From Wyeomyia smithii (lineage: Eukaryota; Arthropoda; Insecta; Diptera; Culicidae), in the NCBI RefSeq assembly GCF_029784165.1, contig NC_073695.1, forward strand, positions 198,908,857 through 198,972,856: a DNA stretch of 64,000 nt, given 5' to 3'. The notes beneath the pieces were generated by a model, which saw nothing but the letters and a program-made list of their open reading frames with translations, did not search any database and had not been told where the DNA came from. Positions 21,768-34,979 of this stretch are shown here, piece by piece. Positions within the stretch are counted from its first letter, which is position 1, and every line of letters begins with the position of its first letter. Both the position numbers and the translations under genes were made by a program.

Positions 21768-24700
21768 ATGACTCTTACCATTGATCAAGAATCGCTGACC
21801 AATTTAGGTATGATTTTTCTCTATCCTGATCGTTAGAAATGAAATTATATTTTTAATTTTAGGCCATGAGATTCAAGAAATTCGTGTTCGCACATTGCAC
21901 GACATTGAAAATAAAATTAAACGAGGATTGCGAGAGAACTATGAAATCAATTTTAAACCAACTTCCCTGACCAAACATCTCATCCGATGGTTTGCAAATG
22001 TTCCTCTTTGCGAAGAAGCAACGGTTCTTGAGCTGCTCTCTCTACTACTAATGGTAAATGTTCTTTGCATACCTAATGAATATAATTACGACAGTGCACT
22101 ATTTCAGAGTCAATATAGGCGGGATATCGTTAATCATTTTAGCAGCGGTCGGCTCGTTAAAGAATTTGGCAAAATCAAATATCTTATTGGTTCTAACCCA
22201 GAATTAGCTAATATGGTGGATAGCGTGGTTAAACTGGTGAACAATTCAAATTCAACATATCATCAAACTAACAGCAATGTTGAGAGTCTTGCCGAAAGTA
22301 TGTCTAGCATCAAGATCGATTGCATCGATTTAACTGGTAGCCCTAGACAAAGTGAGAGCCCCAATCCTGAAATGCTTGCCGCACAAAATCCAAGCTACTT
22401 TACTAAATACTGGGAAACACCGCTACCTTCAGATGCAAAAATTTTCAAAAATCTGAACGAATCATTGCAACCGGGACGAGATGGAAAGGATATACGACAT
22501 GCCTTAGATTATCTCATACCTTCGATCAATGAGTATCCACCTGAATTCTTCCTTCAGCCGCCGTATATCTTTCATAATCTTGTAAAACTAATAGAAGCCA
22601 GAAATATCAGTATCCGAGCAGGTGTTGAAATATTTCACCGTTTAACAGTTTCTTTACAAAAAAGACTTAAATCATTGCGACTAACAAGCATGTACACCTA
22701 TCGAGATCCCAAACAGCAAAATCCGGAAGAAGGGCGCGCTGTGCAAATTTCTGTTCCAGCAGTTATTTACGAGCTTTACCGCTTGGGCATTGGCTGCTTG
22801 AAAGATGTTTCCGATGACGTCGACCTTCAGGATTCGAATAAAATCTTCAATCTTTTCCACGAGCTTTTAGAATTTGGCAGTACCATCGCACTAGAAAAAA
22901 ACCAGTTCAACGAAATCAGACATGAACTCGGCTACCTTACTAAACATTTTCGTCATAGCTGGGAATCAAATCCCAAGTGTTTCGCAGCGAGAACGAAATA
23001 TCTTGTCACAATTGACATTTTTTCTAGGTTCCTGCACGTTTTTAGCTTGAACTCGCGCGATGAATTGGATGTACCTGCCACTAACGATGATACATGCTTT
23101 CCTAATAAGCTGTCCTATAACCCGGCAGCTTTCGAGACTATTAACTCGACGAATCATCGTCTAGTGCTGGAAGCAGGGGACCAAAACTGGCTTCACGAGC
23201 TACAAATAGCGGCACTCGATTACCCAATGAAACATATTTACCCATCGGTGTATGAACCGTTGCTGGAGCAAGTACTAAAGTTCGAAAATCACAAGCTGCA
23301 AATTCTACTAGGTGCTGATGAAATGTTTGCTCCTGCAGTATCTGTTCTGCGACAGCCCACGGTGTTGTCCGATGAAGAATTGATTTTCATAGGATTGGAA
23401 GCCATTGACACGTTGCATTTGCATCGATCAACAGAACTGGTAAAGTTGATGGTTCGCGCTGTTGGAAAGTAAGTGAGGCTTGTTTGTATCGTTGAATTCA
23501 AATTACCGTGTGCTGTGTTGTTCTAGTTGCCAGCATTACTTCGATGGAAACTCGAAACTGAGAGAAACAGCTGAGAAGCTGATTTTGCGGCTTCTTGCCC
23601 ATTCGGATGAACTGATTAAAAGGTGAGCATAAACTGCAGTTTTGCGGTGTTATTTGATAACACATTTTCCGTGTTTGTTCAGTACTGCGTACGACGCCTG
23701 TTGTGGTGTGATTAAGGATTACATTAGCTCACTGGATGAGGGTGCAATTCTGACGCACCGGAAAGGTTCCTTCAAAATGGAAAACAAATTGCAGTCGCTA
23801 GGTATTCCACTCACGGTTGAAATCTTGGTCGAAGTTGTCTGTTTCGGGTTTTGCCATGCCAATAGAAAAGTAAGTTTGTACTCTTTTACAGAGTTTAATT
23901 TTGATCGATCAATTTTGATTAATTTTGAGCTAAAATATGCCAGCAAAAGTGTACAGTTCTTGTCAAGTGTAATATACTTTTCTGTTCCAGATCCAGCAAC
24001 AATCTGAAACTATTCTGCTATTCGTACTAAACTCTCGAACATTTTTGTTGAACCGCTGGTCCGATTTACTGAATATCATCCTGCCCGTTATGCCACTACT
24101 TCAAGCGTTGGCAATTGTCAAGAAACATACGACACTGTCCCGTGCCATTATTGCGCTGTTTCACCCGGACTCTGGTTTACCTGCGTTGGATTTGCTTCGC
24201 GGCAATCTTCGCTTCTTGTTTCAAGACGATGCCGATATTCGCGAGGAAGCGTTAACCCGTGTGCTTTTTCTGCTGAGCACAAGTCATCAGAACTATTCAC
24301 CGAATATCGAGCATATCCGTGATACGATCTCCAACAGCATTTGTTTGGTAAAAAGTAAATACGACATTGCAAAACATCTGTCTGCCGATGTGTACGAGCT
24401 TAATGCTGTAAAACCTCTATTGGACACTCTTGAACAAGACAACTGCGATCCCGCCATAAGGCGCAGCGCTTTAGTACAACTGAATCTGATGGCCGAAGAT
24501 CCATGTTTGTGTAATATAATTCATCAATCAAACGGATGGGCGTTTGTATTGCAAGTATTGGACAATGCTCTTCGTGAACAACACTGCCTTGATTACCCGG
24601 ATAGCGCCGTGCCTGCCGTTGGAATATTAGCAAAACTTTGCTTCACAATTCCGGAGTTTAACCGGTTCCTGGCGAATAATGTAAATGCGTACAATCTGGT

Positions 24701-27700
24701 AATGCGGGCACTACTCACCTATCACCACTTGCCCGTTTTTAAACCGGATTGTTGTTCGCTTCTTTTCCTGTTGCTTTTTGACGCGTATAGTTCCGGGTGT
24801 GGTAAGACCATATCTTTACCGAAAATTTGCGAAAACTACAGTGTACCTTTCGTGTGCGAGTTTCACTGGCAGGAAAGTTCCTTCAATGAACTGAGTCTTT
24901 TAGAGGAGATTTTCTTTAGCCGTGATTGTATAACGGAAAAACATTCTAGTCGTCTGATTGGTCAAGACAACAGCGTTCTTCGGTTCAACGGTACATGCGG
25001 AGCAGAGTGTGCAACCTTACGAAACTCCACAACTGCTCATGCAAACAATAGGTAAGTCCGTGCCTTGCCATTGCATATTTTGCTATGGATGCGCATGGTC
25101 AATGATAAAACAAAACACTATAATTACCTACATATTTTAGTTTGAATCAAACAACACAGAGTTCGATATACAAAGACAATTATCGACAAGTAGCGTGGCA
25201 ATTTCTTCGATTAGCTTTTGCATGTCAATGGTTCGACGCCTTCGATAATATCCTGGTTAATGCTAAAAAATGCCGCCAGTCACTCAAATCGAAAAACAAA
25301 GACGATGAAACTGTGATCATAGACTACAGCATTCTACCGCCACATCTAATGACATCTAAACAAAACAAAGATGGTGAAGTGATAGATCTTGAAGATCAAA
25401 GTCTTAGGTTTGATCGTTCATTATGTTTGACCAAAAAAGATCTCAACATGATAAAGACGAGCCACGTTGATGAAATTTTTCGGAACAGTTTGAAAAACAT
25501 CGCCACGGCTACATCCCACGCAGAAGTATCTATTGGTCTGTCAGGGTTAGAGATTAATTTGCTTCTTCCAATGCAAGTACAAATACTGCACAACTCCATC
25601 GTTAAGCATCTTAAAAGATTTATTATAACTCCCCCCAATACCGCGGCAGATGAAAAACTGCTTGTAGATGTTATCGGTTTGTTAGGAGATCTGATCCAAA
25701 TTGGATATGAGAACGTGCTGGTTTGGATTGTTACGTCACTCTTCGAACAGAGTAGTATCTTTATTCAGCTGCTGAAATCCAATACCTGTTCGGGTGAACT
25801 GTTCATGAAAAATGCAGATTTCATCAAAATCACTCTACAAGTAGCACTCTCGTGTGGAAACCCAAACGTAACATGTCTGCTGTTGAACGAAGAAAACTAT
25901 CAAATAAAAATAAAACGTGAACACAACTTTAACCTGCTTAACAAACTATTCGAAATAATTATAAACCGTCTGGATAACGACCTGCAAAAATGTGACTTGA
26001 TGAGAATTCTTTCGCTGGTTGGTCTAGCCAGAGTTGTCGTTTACAGCGAACTAATTGAGTTCGATAGTAAATTTTTGAGCCACGTCGTTAACAAACTATG
26101 TTCCTACATTAACCTTCTAGGCTCGATAACCTACTCCGGATCGACCATCGCAAAAAACTGCTTGATTATAATATCACTTGTTTTGGAGCAAATAAAGGAG
26201 GTACATTTGAAATCGAAGCATTACAAGGTATTGGCACTGCAATGCAGCCACACAAGTGTGTTGATTCGAGCATGTGCTTGGAACGTACTAACTAAAATGG
26301 CTCAAAGTTTATCAGGAGCACATGCGATCATTAAAGAGTGTGCATATCTACCAGGTGGCATTCATGCAAGTTGTGTTACAACGTTACTCGACTCGGAGGA
26401 AGCTAGTCTCGTTAAAGAATCTGCCGCAGGACTGCTGATCAATCTGTTATCACATCGGTCGGAGAACGATGGTCTCCTACACACATTCATGCTTCCATGC
26501 GATCGAAACAGCAACACCAAACTGGATGCAGATCCATTACAGACAGTTTTAACAATCCTTAAAAAACATCGTTTCTTTGAGCAAGCTTTAGAGTCGCTGC
26601 AAAATTTTACCACACAGGATGACATGAAACTTGAAGAACAGCAAGGCGTTCAAATGCTTACATGTGATGTTGTTAAAAGTTATAGCATGATATTCAGTAG
26701 TTTGCTAGATCTTAAGCCAGATCTGCTGGAATTTTTCGTTGAAAAGTGCTGCTTACAAAGGCTTATGAAGTAAGTTCATGGTTTGAAGATTCTATATGAC
26801 TCTCGATAAAAATGTTTCGAATTTTCAGCTGCATCTCTATGGTTCCGTTGCATCCTACATGTTCAGCTTCTGTGATGGTATCGGAAATTTGCAACCTTCT
26901 CGTTCGATGCTGCAAAATCAACAAAGATGAAATATGCGAGCTGATTTCTCCATACCAAGCTGTTATCGGAGGAATCATCTACCTCTTGAATGTCGATTTA
27001 TACACTACTTGTGATGACTCCATATTTCGGCAGGTAACGGGTAGCATCATGCATCTATTGAATATTCTCGCGATGCATAAGCTGGGTAATAGTCTTGTTA
27101 GCGTGGCCTTATATTCATTAGGAGTTGCACGACTGGTGCAATTTATAATTCGAGGAATTTCTCGTAGTACCGCGAAAAGTATAGAGCATTGCTTTTTCAC
27201 ACAAAAAAAAACACTTAAACGAATTTTTGTTTCCAGATTATCAAAGCCTTTGCCTTCAATTCCTGACCGTGTTATTAGTAACGTCAAACGTCACATCTGC
27301 CGACTCCACCGACTTCACATCATTTTTTGACTTAATTGAAACACAGAATTTGGATGTCGAATGTTCCCTGGAGCGAAGTAATAAGCAATCAATTTCCAGA
27401 GGAAATATTAAAATGCAGACTCAGTTGTCTAGCGGATTCTCTTCGGACGAAGATTGTGAGAATTGTGATCCAAATAAAAGGCCGCAAGAAATAGTCAAAA
27501 CTTCTAGCAAAACGCATGAGCCGGAACCATTGACGACCGGATCGGAACGGATTATGACGTGTCTTATCAAACAGTTTGAACTTGTTTGTGCCCGCGATAA
27601 ACCCGAAAATGGAGCACTGTTGTTTTCTCTGCAAAAGCGCTCTCTATTTTCTGCCATTCAAGTTCTACTGCATCACTCTGAGAAGGCCAAACAAGTGTCT

Positions 27701-28784
27701 CGTAAAAGTAAGTTCCTAGAAATGTTATTAGATCGCTTGGATGCAATCTATAGTGGAATCGGCATAAGCTATCAAGACTTCATTAAACGAAATGGAGACA
27801 GCAAGAAAACTCCCATCATCGAGGAACTTTCAGCAATAGCCAGCATAGTATCCGCATGGTTTAGAAATGACATCCTCGTACACCAGGCCAACATTAATCG
27901 CATATGCAAACTATTTCTGCAGCTGTGGCCTTGGCTTTGCAATAACCGAGATCTGGAAAAGGAGTTCCTACAAGCTCTGGTTTGCTTAACGGAAAAGTCC
28001 ATTTTCGTATGCAAGATTTTATCCTCAAAATATCCGGGCCATCCACACTCCATTTTGAAACTCACGATAGCGACAGTCACTGCTGAAACGGGCAAGGTTA
28101 AAGGACCTAAAAGCGAACTCGTTGTAATGGAACTATGTTTACGAGTCCTGACCAACTGTTGCTCGTGCCAGGAAGGTCGTTCCGTACTGTCTAAGTTTAA
28201 CGTGATGGACAACATAAGCAAGCTACATCCGGCGGTAACGAAGTTGCAAACTCCATGGGCGAAAGTCACCAGGCTTTGGCTGGAGTTTTGGGAAATATAC
28301 ACTCGACATAGTGACATCGCTGAAGTAAAGTATGTATTGAATTGTACTTCCCCAGAGCTTTACTCGATTATTTTGCAACTTAATCTAATATTTTCTATTA
28401 CTTCTGTTTTGTTTTAGACACCTAACCGTTCTGGGAGCATTAATTAGAAGCTCTAATGTAAAACTTCGTCGGCTTTCGCTGGAAATATTGCGGAACCTGT
28501 CATTCGTAGCTAGTAATCGGCCAGCATTGTTGGCTTCAACTGACTACATGCATACTCTGAAAGCAGTTTTGGATGGAACCAATGCCGAGGAGCAACTACT
28601 GATGGCATGTTCCGTGTGGAAGCTGATTGCCAACAATCAGAAAGGTAAAGGTGCCATTAAAAGTAGTCCTGTACCGAGGAGATTGAATGCGTTGCTTAAG
28701 CAGAGATCTCTGCTGCCCAACTGTGGAAATGATGATGATTTGTACAACGTTTTGAAAATCATAATTAAGATATTAGAATCGTAA
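21768..28784 (+). CDS. RTTN: Rotatin / Ana3-like centriole protein
   Basis: Very large armadillo-like helical protein needed for centriole and basal-body structure. Nine exons join in phase with GT-AG sites: 21768-21807, 21863-23468, 23527-23622, 23683-23869, 23991-25051, 25141-26769, 26829-27178, 27237-28329 and 28418-28784, giving 2142 aa. Vertebrate rotatin is about 2200 aa and Drosophila Ana3 about 2000. The N-terminus has the conserved block GHEIQEIRVRTLHDIENKI, which follows the first short exon. The rest is alpha-helical, Leu-rich, with repeated LL...V..L patterns and no enzymatic motif. The start ATG at 21768 is chosen because it directly precedes the conserved block; the same frame is open back to 21549 but that part lies in transposon sequence. 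The stop is 144 bp from the transferrin stop on the other strand. Confidence 0.9.
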
Positions 28785-28813
28785 CATAAGACTCATACTG
28801 AATTCGTTCGATC

Positions 28814-28819
28814 TTTATT
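28814..28819 (-). terminator. Candidate transferrin poly(A) signal
   Basis: AATAAA on the minus strand, 110 nt downstream of the transferrin stop and only 30 nt past the rotatin stop on the opposite strand. The 3' UTRs of the two genes are therefore likely to overlap. Confidence 0.6.
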
Positions 28820-28928
28820 AATGGTTTCTTAGAAAAATAATACAATTGAACAGTTTATATGGAAATTGCGAAAGTGATTTCTAAAAACTAATTCGATGTA
28901 TGAAAGAAATTTTCTTATAAGCTATCTT

Positions 28929-31900
28929 TCATCTTCTAACGACGTTGTACAAAACAAACAAGAATGTCATAAACACGTTGATGGTTATCATGGCTGCGCC
29001 TCCTCCTGGGCTGACAGTTGTAGTTCCTGCGCTGTTTTTGCAGTCCTCGATATTTTCGAACAAACGAATGTAGTTCTGTACAGCATGACCTAACTCGGTG
29101 TGCTGAGTGGAAACTAACCCTAAAGCTGAATCTTCAAAGAGTAAATTTTTCACACCGTTATAAATGTTGTACATCTTAAAATCCGGATCACTTTGAAGAT
29201 ACACGTCTAGCGAACTTAATGCATTAACGATACCAGCTGTTCTAGAAGATTTGCGTCGCACAACAATCTCACCATCGACAATAGTTGTTAGCACACATTC
29301 TTCATCTATTTGAAATCCGGGATATGCTGCTAATGTACCATTACGACACAAAATTCTGTAATCGTTTGGATTCATTCCCAACGCACGAGCATGTTCAGCT
29401 AAGTTCTGAGCTTCAACAATGGCCACCTCCCCGCCCTGCATCAAACAGTTCAGCGCACCTTTCGTCCCATAGAATGGATTATTTTGACTTGCAGCGCAAT
29501 TAACATTTCTATCGATGGTGCCCTCTAAATCACTCTTACTTTGAATCTCCGGTGGCTGCAGTTCCAACTCATCATGTACAGCCGTCGTGTCTTCTTCAGC
29601 GGCATCGCCAGCCCGGGGGGATACTACGGTATCGTTCGGCCGGAACGCATTGTGGCAAAGGGTGCACAATGATTCGGCATTAACACCATTCGGGTCGTGC
29701 AGGCTGTCCCGCGAACCAGGGGCACACGAGTCGCCGAAAAAGTCTCCCAGCAATCGTCCGTAGTTGCAAACATTTCGATCAAACACACCACGTGTTCTAC
29801 CAACATTGATGAACGCAATCGATGCTGAAAGTAAGTTAGGTTTAGTGTAGAACGGCACACACAATTATGATATAGGTACTCTCAATATGGATTAAAGGTC
29901 GACAATTGTTTAGACCGCTTTTCGCAGCTCTACTCTATTGTCAGATATACACTAGAGGAAAACTCACCGATTCCACCAAACTCTGGAATGCAGGCTTTGG
30001 CGTTGCGCAAATTCTCGAAACGAGCGAAGCGGCTGTCGTCGCGAACAATCACCACAACTGACGAGTACTTCTCTTTCTCGGTTTCCTGGAACATTGCCGC
30101 AGTCAAGTTAAACAGACTGAAATATACAGTTTGTCGAATAGTAAAAAAAAACTTAATTGTAAAAATAACTGACTTACTGCCTTGCCAAGAAGCCAAAATT
30201 AGAATCGATTCCAATAAAATCTGCTCGTTGGCTGGCGATATCACTAAAACAAGCCATTCGACTGGTTACGGGATCCGTACACTCAATAATGGGAAGGATT
30301 CCGGATGTTAATGCAGCTGTCCGGAGTACATCGCATTTTTCTTTCTCCTCGAGCGATGTGGTACACCAGCGAGCCGTAGTTTGACAGAGATCCGACGGAA
30401 TCGGAATTTGCCGATAGGGTCGAAGATAATCTACCGGAGCTTGGATAGATCCAGCGGAGATTACGGATTGGCTGTCCTGACCAATAATTTCCTGTATAGC
30501 AGTCTCCCAAACCGATCCACTAACTCCGCGCATCCACCGATCAATTCGTGATGCAATCTCAACCGGCCGTGCAGCGGTAGACATAATGACCGGCCATGGC
30601 TGAGTTAACCAGGAGCATATGTTGGTGGTATCTTTCACCGGTACTAGCGTCCCGTTTGGACATAGATAGGCGTAGTTTTCCGTAATGTCGTTGTTAAAGG
30701 TGAAAAATTCAACCGCATCCTGTTGTGATACGTAAGCTACATCACCTCCTGAGCGAAGACAATCCAGTGCGGCGCGATGATTGGACACGGTCGTTGCGTC
30801 GTAACTACATTGGTTGGAATTGTGGCATAATTCACAGAGATTCGGGTACTTAGTTTCTATACGTGTGTAATCATAGGTTGAAGGACATTCGTGTTAATTA
30901 GAGATGTGATACAATACTCACTCAATTCTGCGTCTTCTTGGGGTACGTTGGACCACTTTCCAGGACGACAAGCCGACTGGAAAAATTTGGATAAAGCCGC
31001 TGTTTCAATTTCGGCTCCACTTTTCTGATCCTCACAGGGTGTTGGAACAACCAATCGTTCAAAATGCTTTAGAAAGCGCTCGCTCCAGCGTTGTTGGCGG
31101 CCGTAGTGTAATCCTGGATGGCAGAATTTCTTTCCGCGTAACCCCTCCAGCCCACCCTGATGTCCTGAAGGAACTACTACTACTGCACGGTAGTCAACAG
31201 CTTCTCGAATACGATCCTTATGTCGTAGCTCTTTAACGATCGTAAGTCCATCCCATCCTAGTGTGGCTAATTGCAACATGCTTTCCGCGCTAAAAATTCC
31301 GATATCGGCTGTTCCATTGCGGATATTCTGAGCGCATTCGATACTGTCGGTCGAAAAGGGTAGAGTTTATTAGCTTATCGTTAGTCAGTACAGTTTGCGC
31401 TTAATTAACAATACCTATCCTGCACGGTGACACATACAACTTCCGTATTGCCACGATGTAGCTGAAGACACTGCTCGGTGAATTTGGTAGTGGCACATAT
31501 CCTATCTGCAAAAAAGCACAAACACATTCAGCCACTTGAATCAGAACACTTTGGTTTGGGTGTTTAAACTAATATTTAAACATGGCTCTTATCTTATCTT
31601 ATGCATACTACTCTTCACCCCGTCAATATATACGCTGAATGCGGCGATGAATCGACAACGGTTATTATTTCCTAAGAATTTGATATGGTTACCTCCAATA
31701 ACCAATCTTTCGCGCTCAACGTAGATTAGTAACAGCATTTGCCGGTTGCGCTATCAAACATAAAAGATAACTTGATATTCTGAATCCAAATCCCTTAATC
31801 AGAAATCGCTAGGATTTGTTGTACACCGTTTTAGATCGACCTTCAATTATTTCTTGCTGTTCGTTGAACAGACAGCTTAATAGCATAACAGCTTTTTTTC

Positions 31901-32046
31901 GCTTTTCTAACAAATCACATGATTGAACAAAGATTGATTGTATTTTGAAACCTGCAAAAACTGAACCTACCTGGAGTTTGCCCGTGGACACTAGCAATTA
32001 AAGCGAACGCAAAGGTCAGAGTTGCGGTGGCTGAATTTTTCCACAT
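28929..32046 (-). CDS. Two-lobed transferrin, probably membrane-anchored
   Basis: Member of the insect transferrin family, secreted or surface iron-binding proteins. Six exons join in phase: 32046-31971, 31505-31415, 31343-30922, 30856-30178, 30116-29968 and 29824-28929 (770 aa). Residues 1-22 form a signal peptide (hydrophobic run AT-LTFAFALIASVHG). Two lobes with paired Cys follow: the first includes NGTADIGIF, DYRAVVVV and LRGKKFCHPG, the second RADFIGIDS and KYSSVVVIV. A C-terminal hydrophobic stretch (about ITINVFMTFLFVLYNVV) ends in RR and could be a GPI signal or a membrane anchor, as in Tsf2/Tsf3-type proteins. By eye the second Tyr and the His ligands are not where expected in either lobe, and the Thr of the N-lobe anion site is Pro. 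I favour Tsf3-like but cannot place it firmly among the mosquito paralogues. Confidence 0.9.
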
Positions 32047-32142
32047 TTTCACTGCGCGGCCTCTAATGACCAGAGAAATAACGGAATTTAATGCTATTTA
32101 ACTTTTACACCTAACACCTAACCATACCAGACCTTCGAACCG

Positions 32143-32149
32143 TTATAAA
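32143..32149 (-). promoter_or_regulatory. Candidate TATA box of the transferrin gene
   Basis: TTTATAA on the minus strand, 97 nt before the transferrin ATG, a plausible distance for a core promoter with a short 5' UTR. No initiator could be assigned. Confidence 0.45.
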
Positions 32150-32168
32150 CCGGGCGTGGAATCGAACT

Positions 32169-32268
32169 GATAATTTCGGTTAAACTGCAGAATTTTGTAA
32201 GTGCTTCGCACACACTTATCCACATCGTTATCAGATAAGGCGGCAGGTGTAGCAACATGATTAGATAA
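32169..32268. promoter_or_regulatory. Cluster of GATA sites upstream of transferrin
   Basis: Five WGATAR-like sites in 100 bp: GATAA at 32169-32173, TTATC at 32216-32220, TTATC at 32228-32232, AGATAAGG at 32233-32240 and AGATAA at 32263-32268. The middle pair forms the palindrome TTATCAGATAAG. GATA factors drive many fat-body genes in mosquitoes, so a fat-body role is an inference from position and number. Confidence 0.5.
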
Positions 32269-32269
32269 C

Positions 32270-34550
32270 ATGGTCAACGGTAACTTATACGTTTGCATTC
32301 ACGCTTTACAGCGCTGCATCGATATTTTTTTCCATACAATTATGCTTCACTACAAGTTCACTCACAGATTCGACGTACTTACATTCCCATATCACGTTAC
32401 AAAATCTTTATTTTTGAATGCACAAGAAGGAGAATTATCTAAAAATTGTTTGTTGTGGAAAACACCAGTTGAACCTTGCAAATTCATGTCGGGGTTAGGA
32501 TATCTTCATGCAATAACTTATGTTGCAGCATCAGTTTTAACGGGATGATCTTTTTATCGTAAACTTTTGGAAATTTCCTTTTTGTAATTTAAGCTGACAG
32601 TGTGATTTTATCCACTGATGGATTTTTTAGTTGGTTGAAACCGCAATAACTTATCATTCCTCAGGTCCATCGCCGTTGATATTTGTCGGCGATCTTCAGT
32701 TGTTCAAAAGAGTTAAGATTCTGTCAACGCCGCATTAGTTACCGATCTTCGCCAAATGATATTGAAGTATAATTTTGCGCCGCCTATGTCTTATTAACTG
32801 AGTCCTTTTTTTGGTTCTTAATTACTCGATAACTCGGGAGTCCTGATGAACTCTGGATACACATATGGACGATGCATTCATAATCGACAACACTGCAAGT
32901 AAATAATTCGTTATGAAACATTTAAACTAAGCGGAAGTGCAATGTCTGGTGTCTCATAAGTATCGCTCATATGCATTTCTCAGAAAACGATAATGATAAA
33001 GACTTGGCAAACACACGAGGAATGTAAGTCACATACTGATCTATAGTGGCAATTGATAATCATTCACTATGACGTCGAAGGATGAATAACAAGCGTAGCC
33101 ATAGCACCCTCACCGTTTGGTGTAAATTTTGAAAGACCTGTCTCGACCTACAAATAAAGGCGTGAACAAGGCTAAGAAAATTTTTAAAAATTCATTTTCC
33201 TCAACGATTTCAAAAAACTATTTTTTCTTAACGATTTCTAGTAGTCGAGTTTCGGGGTTTTGAAACCCGTCGGGTTTGGGTTTGGAAATTTCGAGCTCGA
33301 GTTCGGTGAAAAAAACAAATTTTCGGGTTCGGGTTTAAAAATGTCGGGTTCATGTCGGATTTGAGTTTAAAAACCCGAAACCCGACTATAAAATCTTGGG
33401 TTCGGGTCTGGTTCGGGTTTCACAATTTCGGGTTCGGGTTTTGATTAAATAAAATTTTCGGGTTCGGGTTTGATCGAAAAAAAGGCTCGAGTTTGGGATT
33501 CAACCGAAAAAAAACATCATACCCGACCATTTCTAGTGCACACCTTGACAAAAATAGTGAATTTTAACACTTTACAAATGTCCACGTTCATCATCGGGAG
33601 GGGGCAATGAGGTAATGATAATTTCACGTGGACACGATATTTTTTTTTTTTCAAAAAAATGGAAATCATTGTCATTGTTAGTTATATTTAAGATAAATCG
33701 GATTATTCGTGATCCAGGGTGGCCACTCTATCGGGAAAACGAAAAATGCGGGAAAAGGTTGGGAATTGCATAACATGCAGGGCTGCAAGTTGGTCACTTA
33801 AGAGTCCCATTATTCATCAGAAGTCGATTTTTTAATCAGAAAGTCACTAAATTCACTTTTTTTGACCAGCTGACCAAGTGACTACTTTCATCAGGCCTGC
33901 TTTACAAATGAAATGAATTTTTAACAAATGTCTTGAAATTGCATAAAGCGTCGAAATCTGGTATTATCTAAAAAAATTTAATCGACTTTGTGGGACCTCT
34001 GAAAATGCAAAAAGCAAATTGAATTTGAAATGAAGAATCGGGTTCCGACCCGGAGTCTGGGTCGAAAACCAATTCGAAGGCTGAGAATGTAAGTTGCCAG
34101 TTATTTTTCCGAAAAGGCGTTTTTAGTGAGAGAATCAATCATAAATTCTCATATGTATATTTCAATTTACTGTTTCTATTTCTAAGAATGATGCAAAATA
34201 AGTTTTACTGTACAATCTTACTAATCTTACTAGTTATTAGTAGTTCGATTGAACAAACTGAGGATAAAATAAGTGACACACATTTCTGATTTCAAAGTTT
34301 TTCCAATATGAGATTTCTATTTCAGCTAGTATTTAAAAATAATATTAGTCGAACTCTAGCTCTGCTTCAGCGAAACTTATCACTTTGTTTTCAATAGGGA
34401 ATTGAAGTTTTAAATTACATAATTAGGAAAAAACAGCCTTTCTTGATAATTAAATTGTATCAAATTGTAGCCTTGTATACTGCCGGGTATAGAAAGCTCG
34501 TCCCATTTGCATTTTCAGCAAGCCGAGAGAAATGCGATTTTATTTAATTT
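32270..34550. other. Intergenic with degraded repeats
   Basis: No gene recognised. At 33240-33530 the sequence is a loose array of CGGGTT-containing units on the plus strand (TTCGGGTTCGGGTTT and variants), with a few complementary AACCCGA units. At 33719-33770 a GGGTGGCCACTCTATCGGGA-like string resembles the sequence at 46018, apparently the end of a dispersed repeat. Confidence 0.5.
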
Positions 34551-34554
34551 CATA

Positions 34555-34795
34555 GGGTAACCGCTCCTATATTCATCTCAGTACCTATATTCATCTCATC
34601 ACGCCTTTTTGATCAATTTATCGTCAAATTTTACCATATTTTCAACGTAAAACTTTCAGTTATCGAGGAAATCGCGAAGCAAATAGATTTACGTTCTAAA
34701 GTTTGTAGAAATTTGACGGTAAATTGGACAAATGAGAGAAATAAGATGAATATAGGTGCACCAAGCTGTTGAGATGAATAACGGAGCGATTACCC
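34555..34795. mobile_element. TA-flanked MITE (241 bp)
   Basis: Inverted ends GGGTAACCGCTCCTATATTC and GGGTAATCGCTCCGTTATTC, both followed by ATCTCA and bounded by TA on each side. No coding sequence. A TA duplication fits Tc1/mariner-type insertion. Confidence 0.7.
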
Positions 34796-34979
34796 TACCA
34801 TTGCTTTTTATGAGATGGAACAATACCTTTACACGTTTTCCCGAAGTTTTGCAGTGTGCTGTAAATAACTAGCATAAAATTATGGTCACTATCATAGAAA
34901 TACCAATTTACTAGAAAAAATAATTAATTTGTTGCCTATACAAGTATTCTGTCATGAATATATTTACCTCGGATAAATG

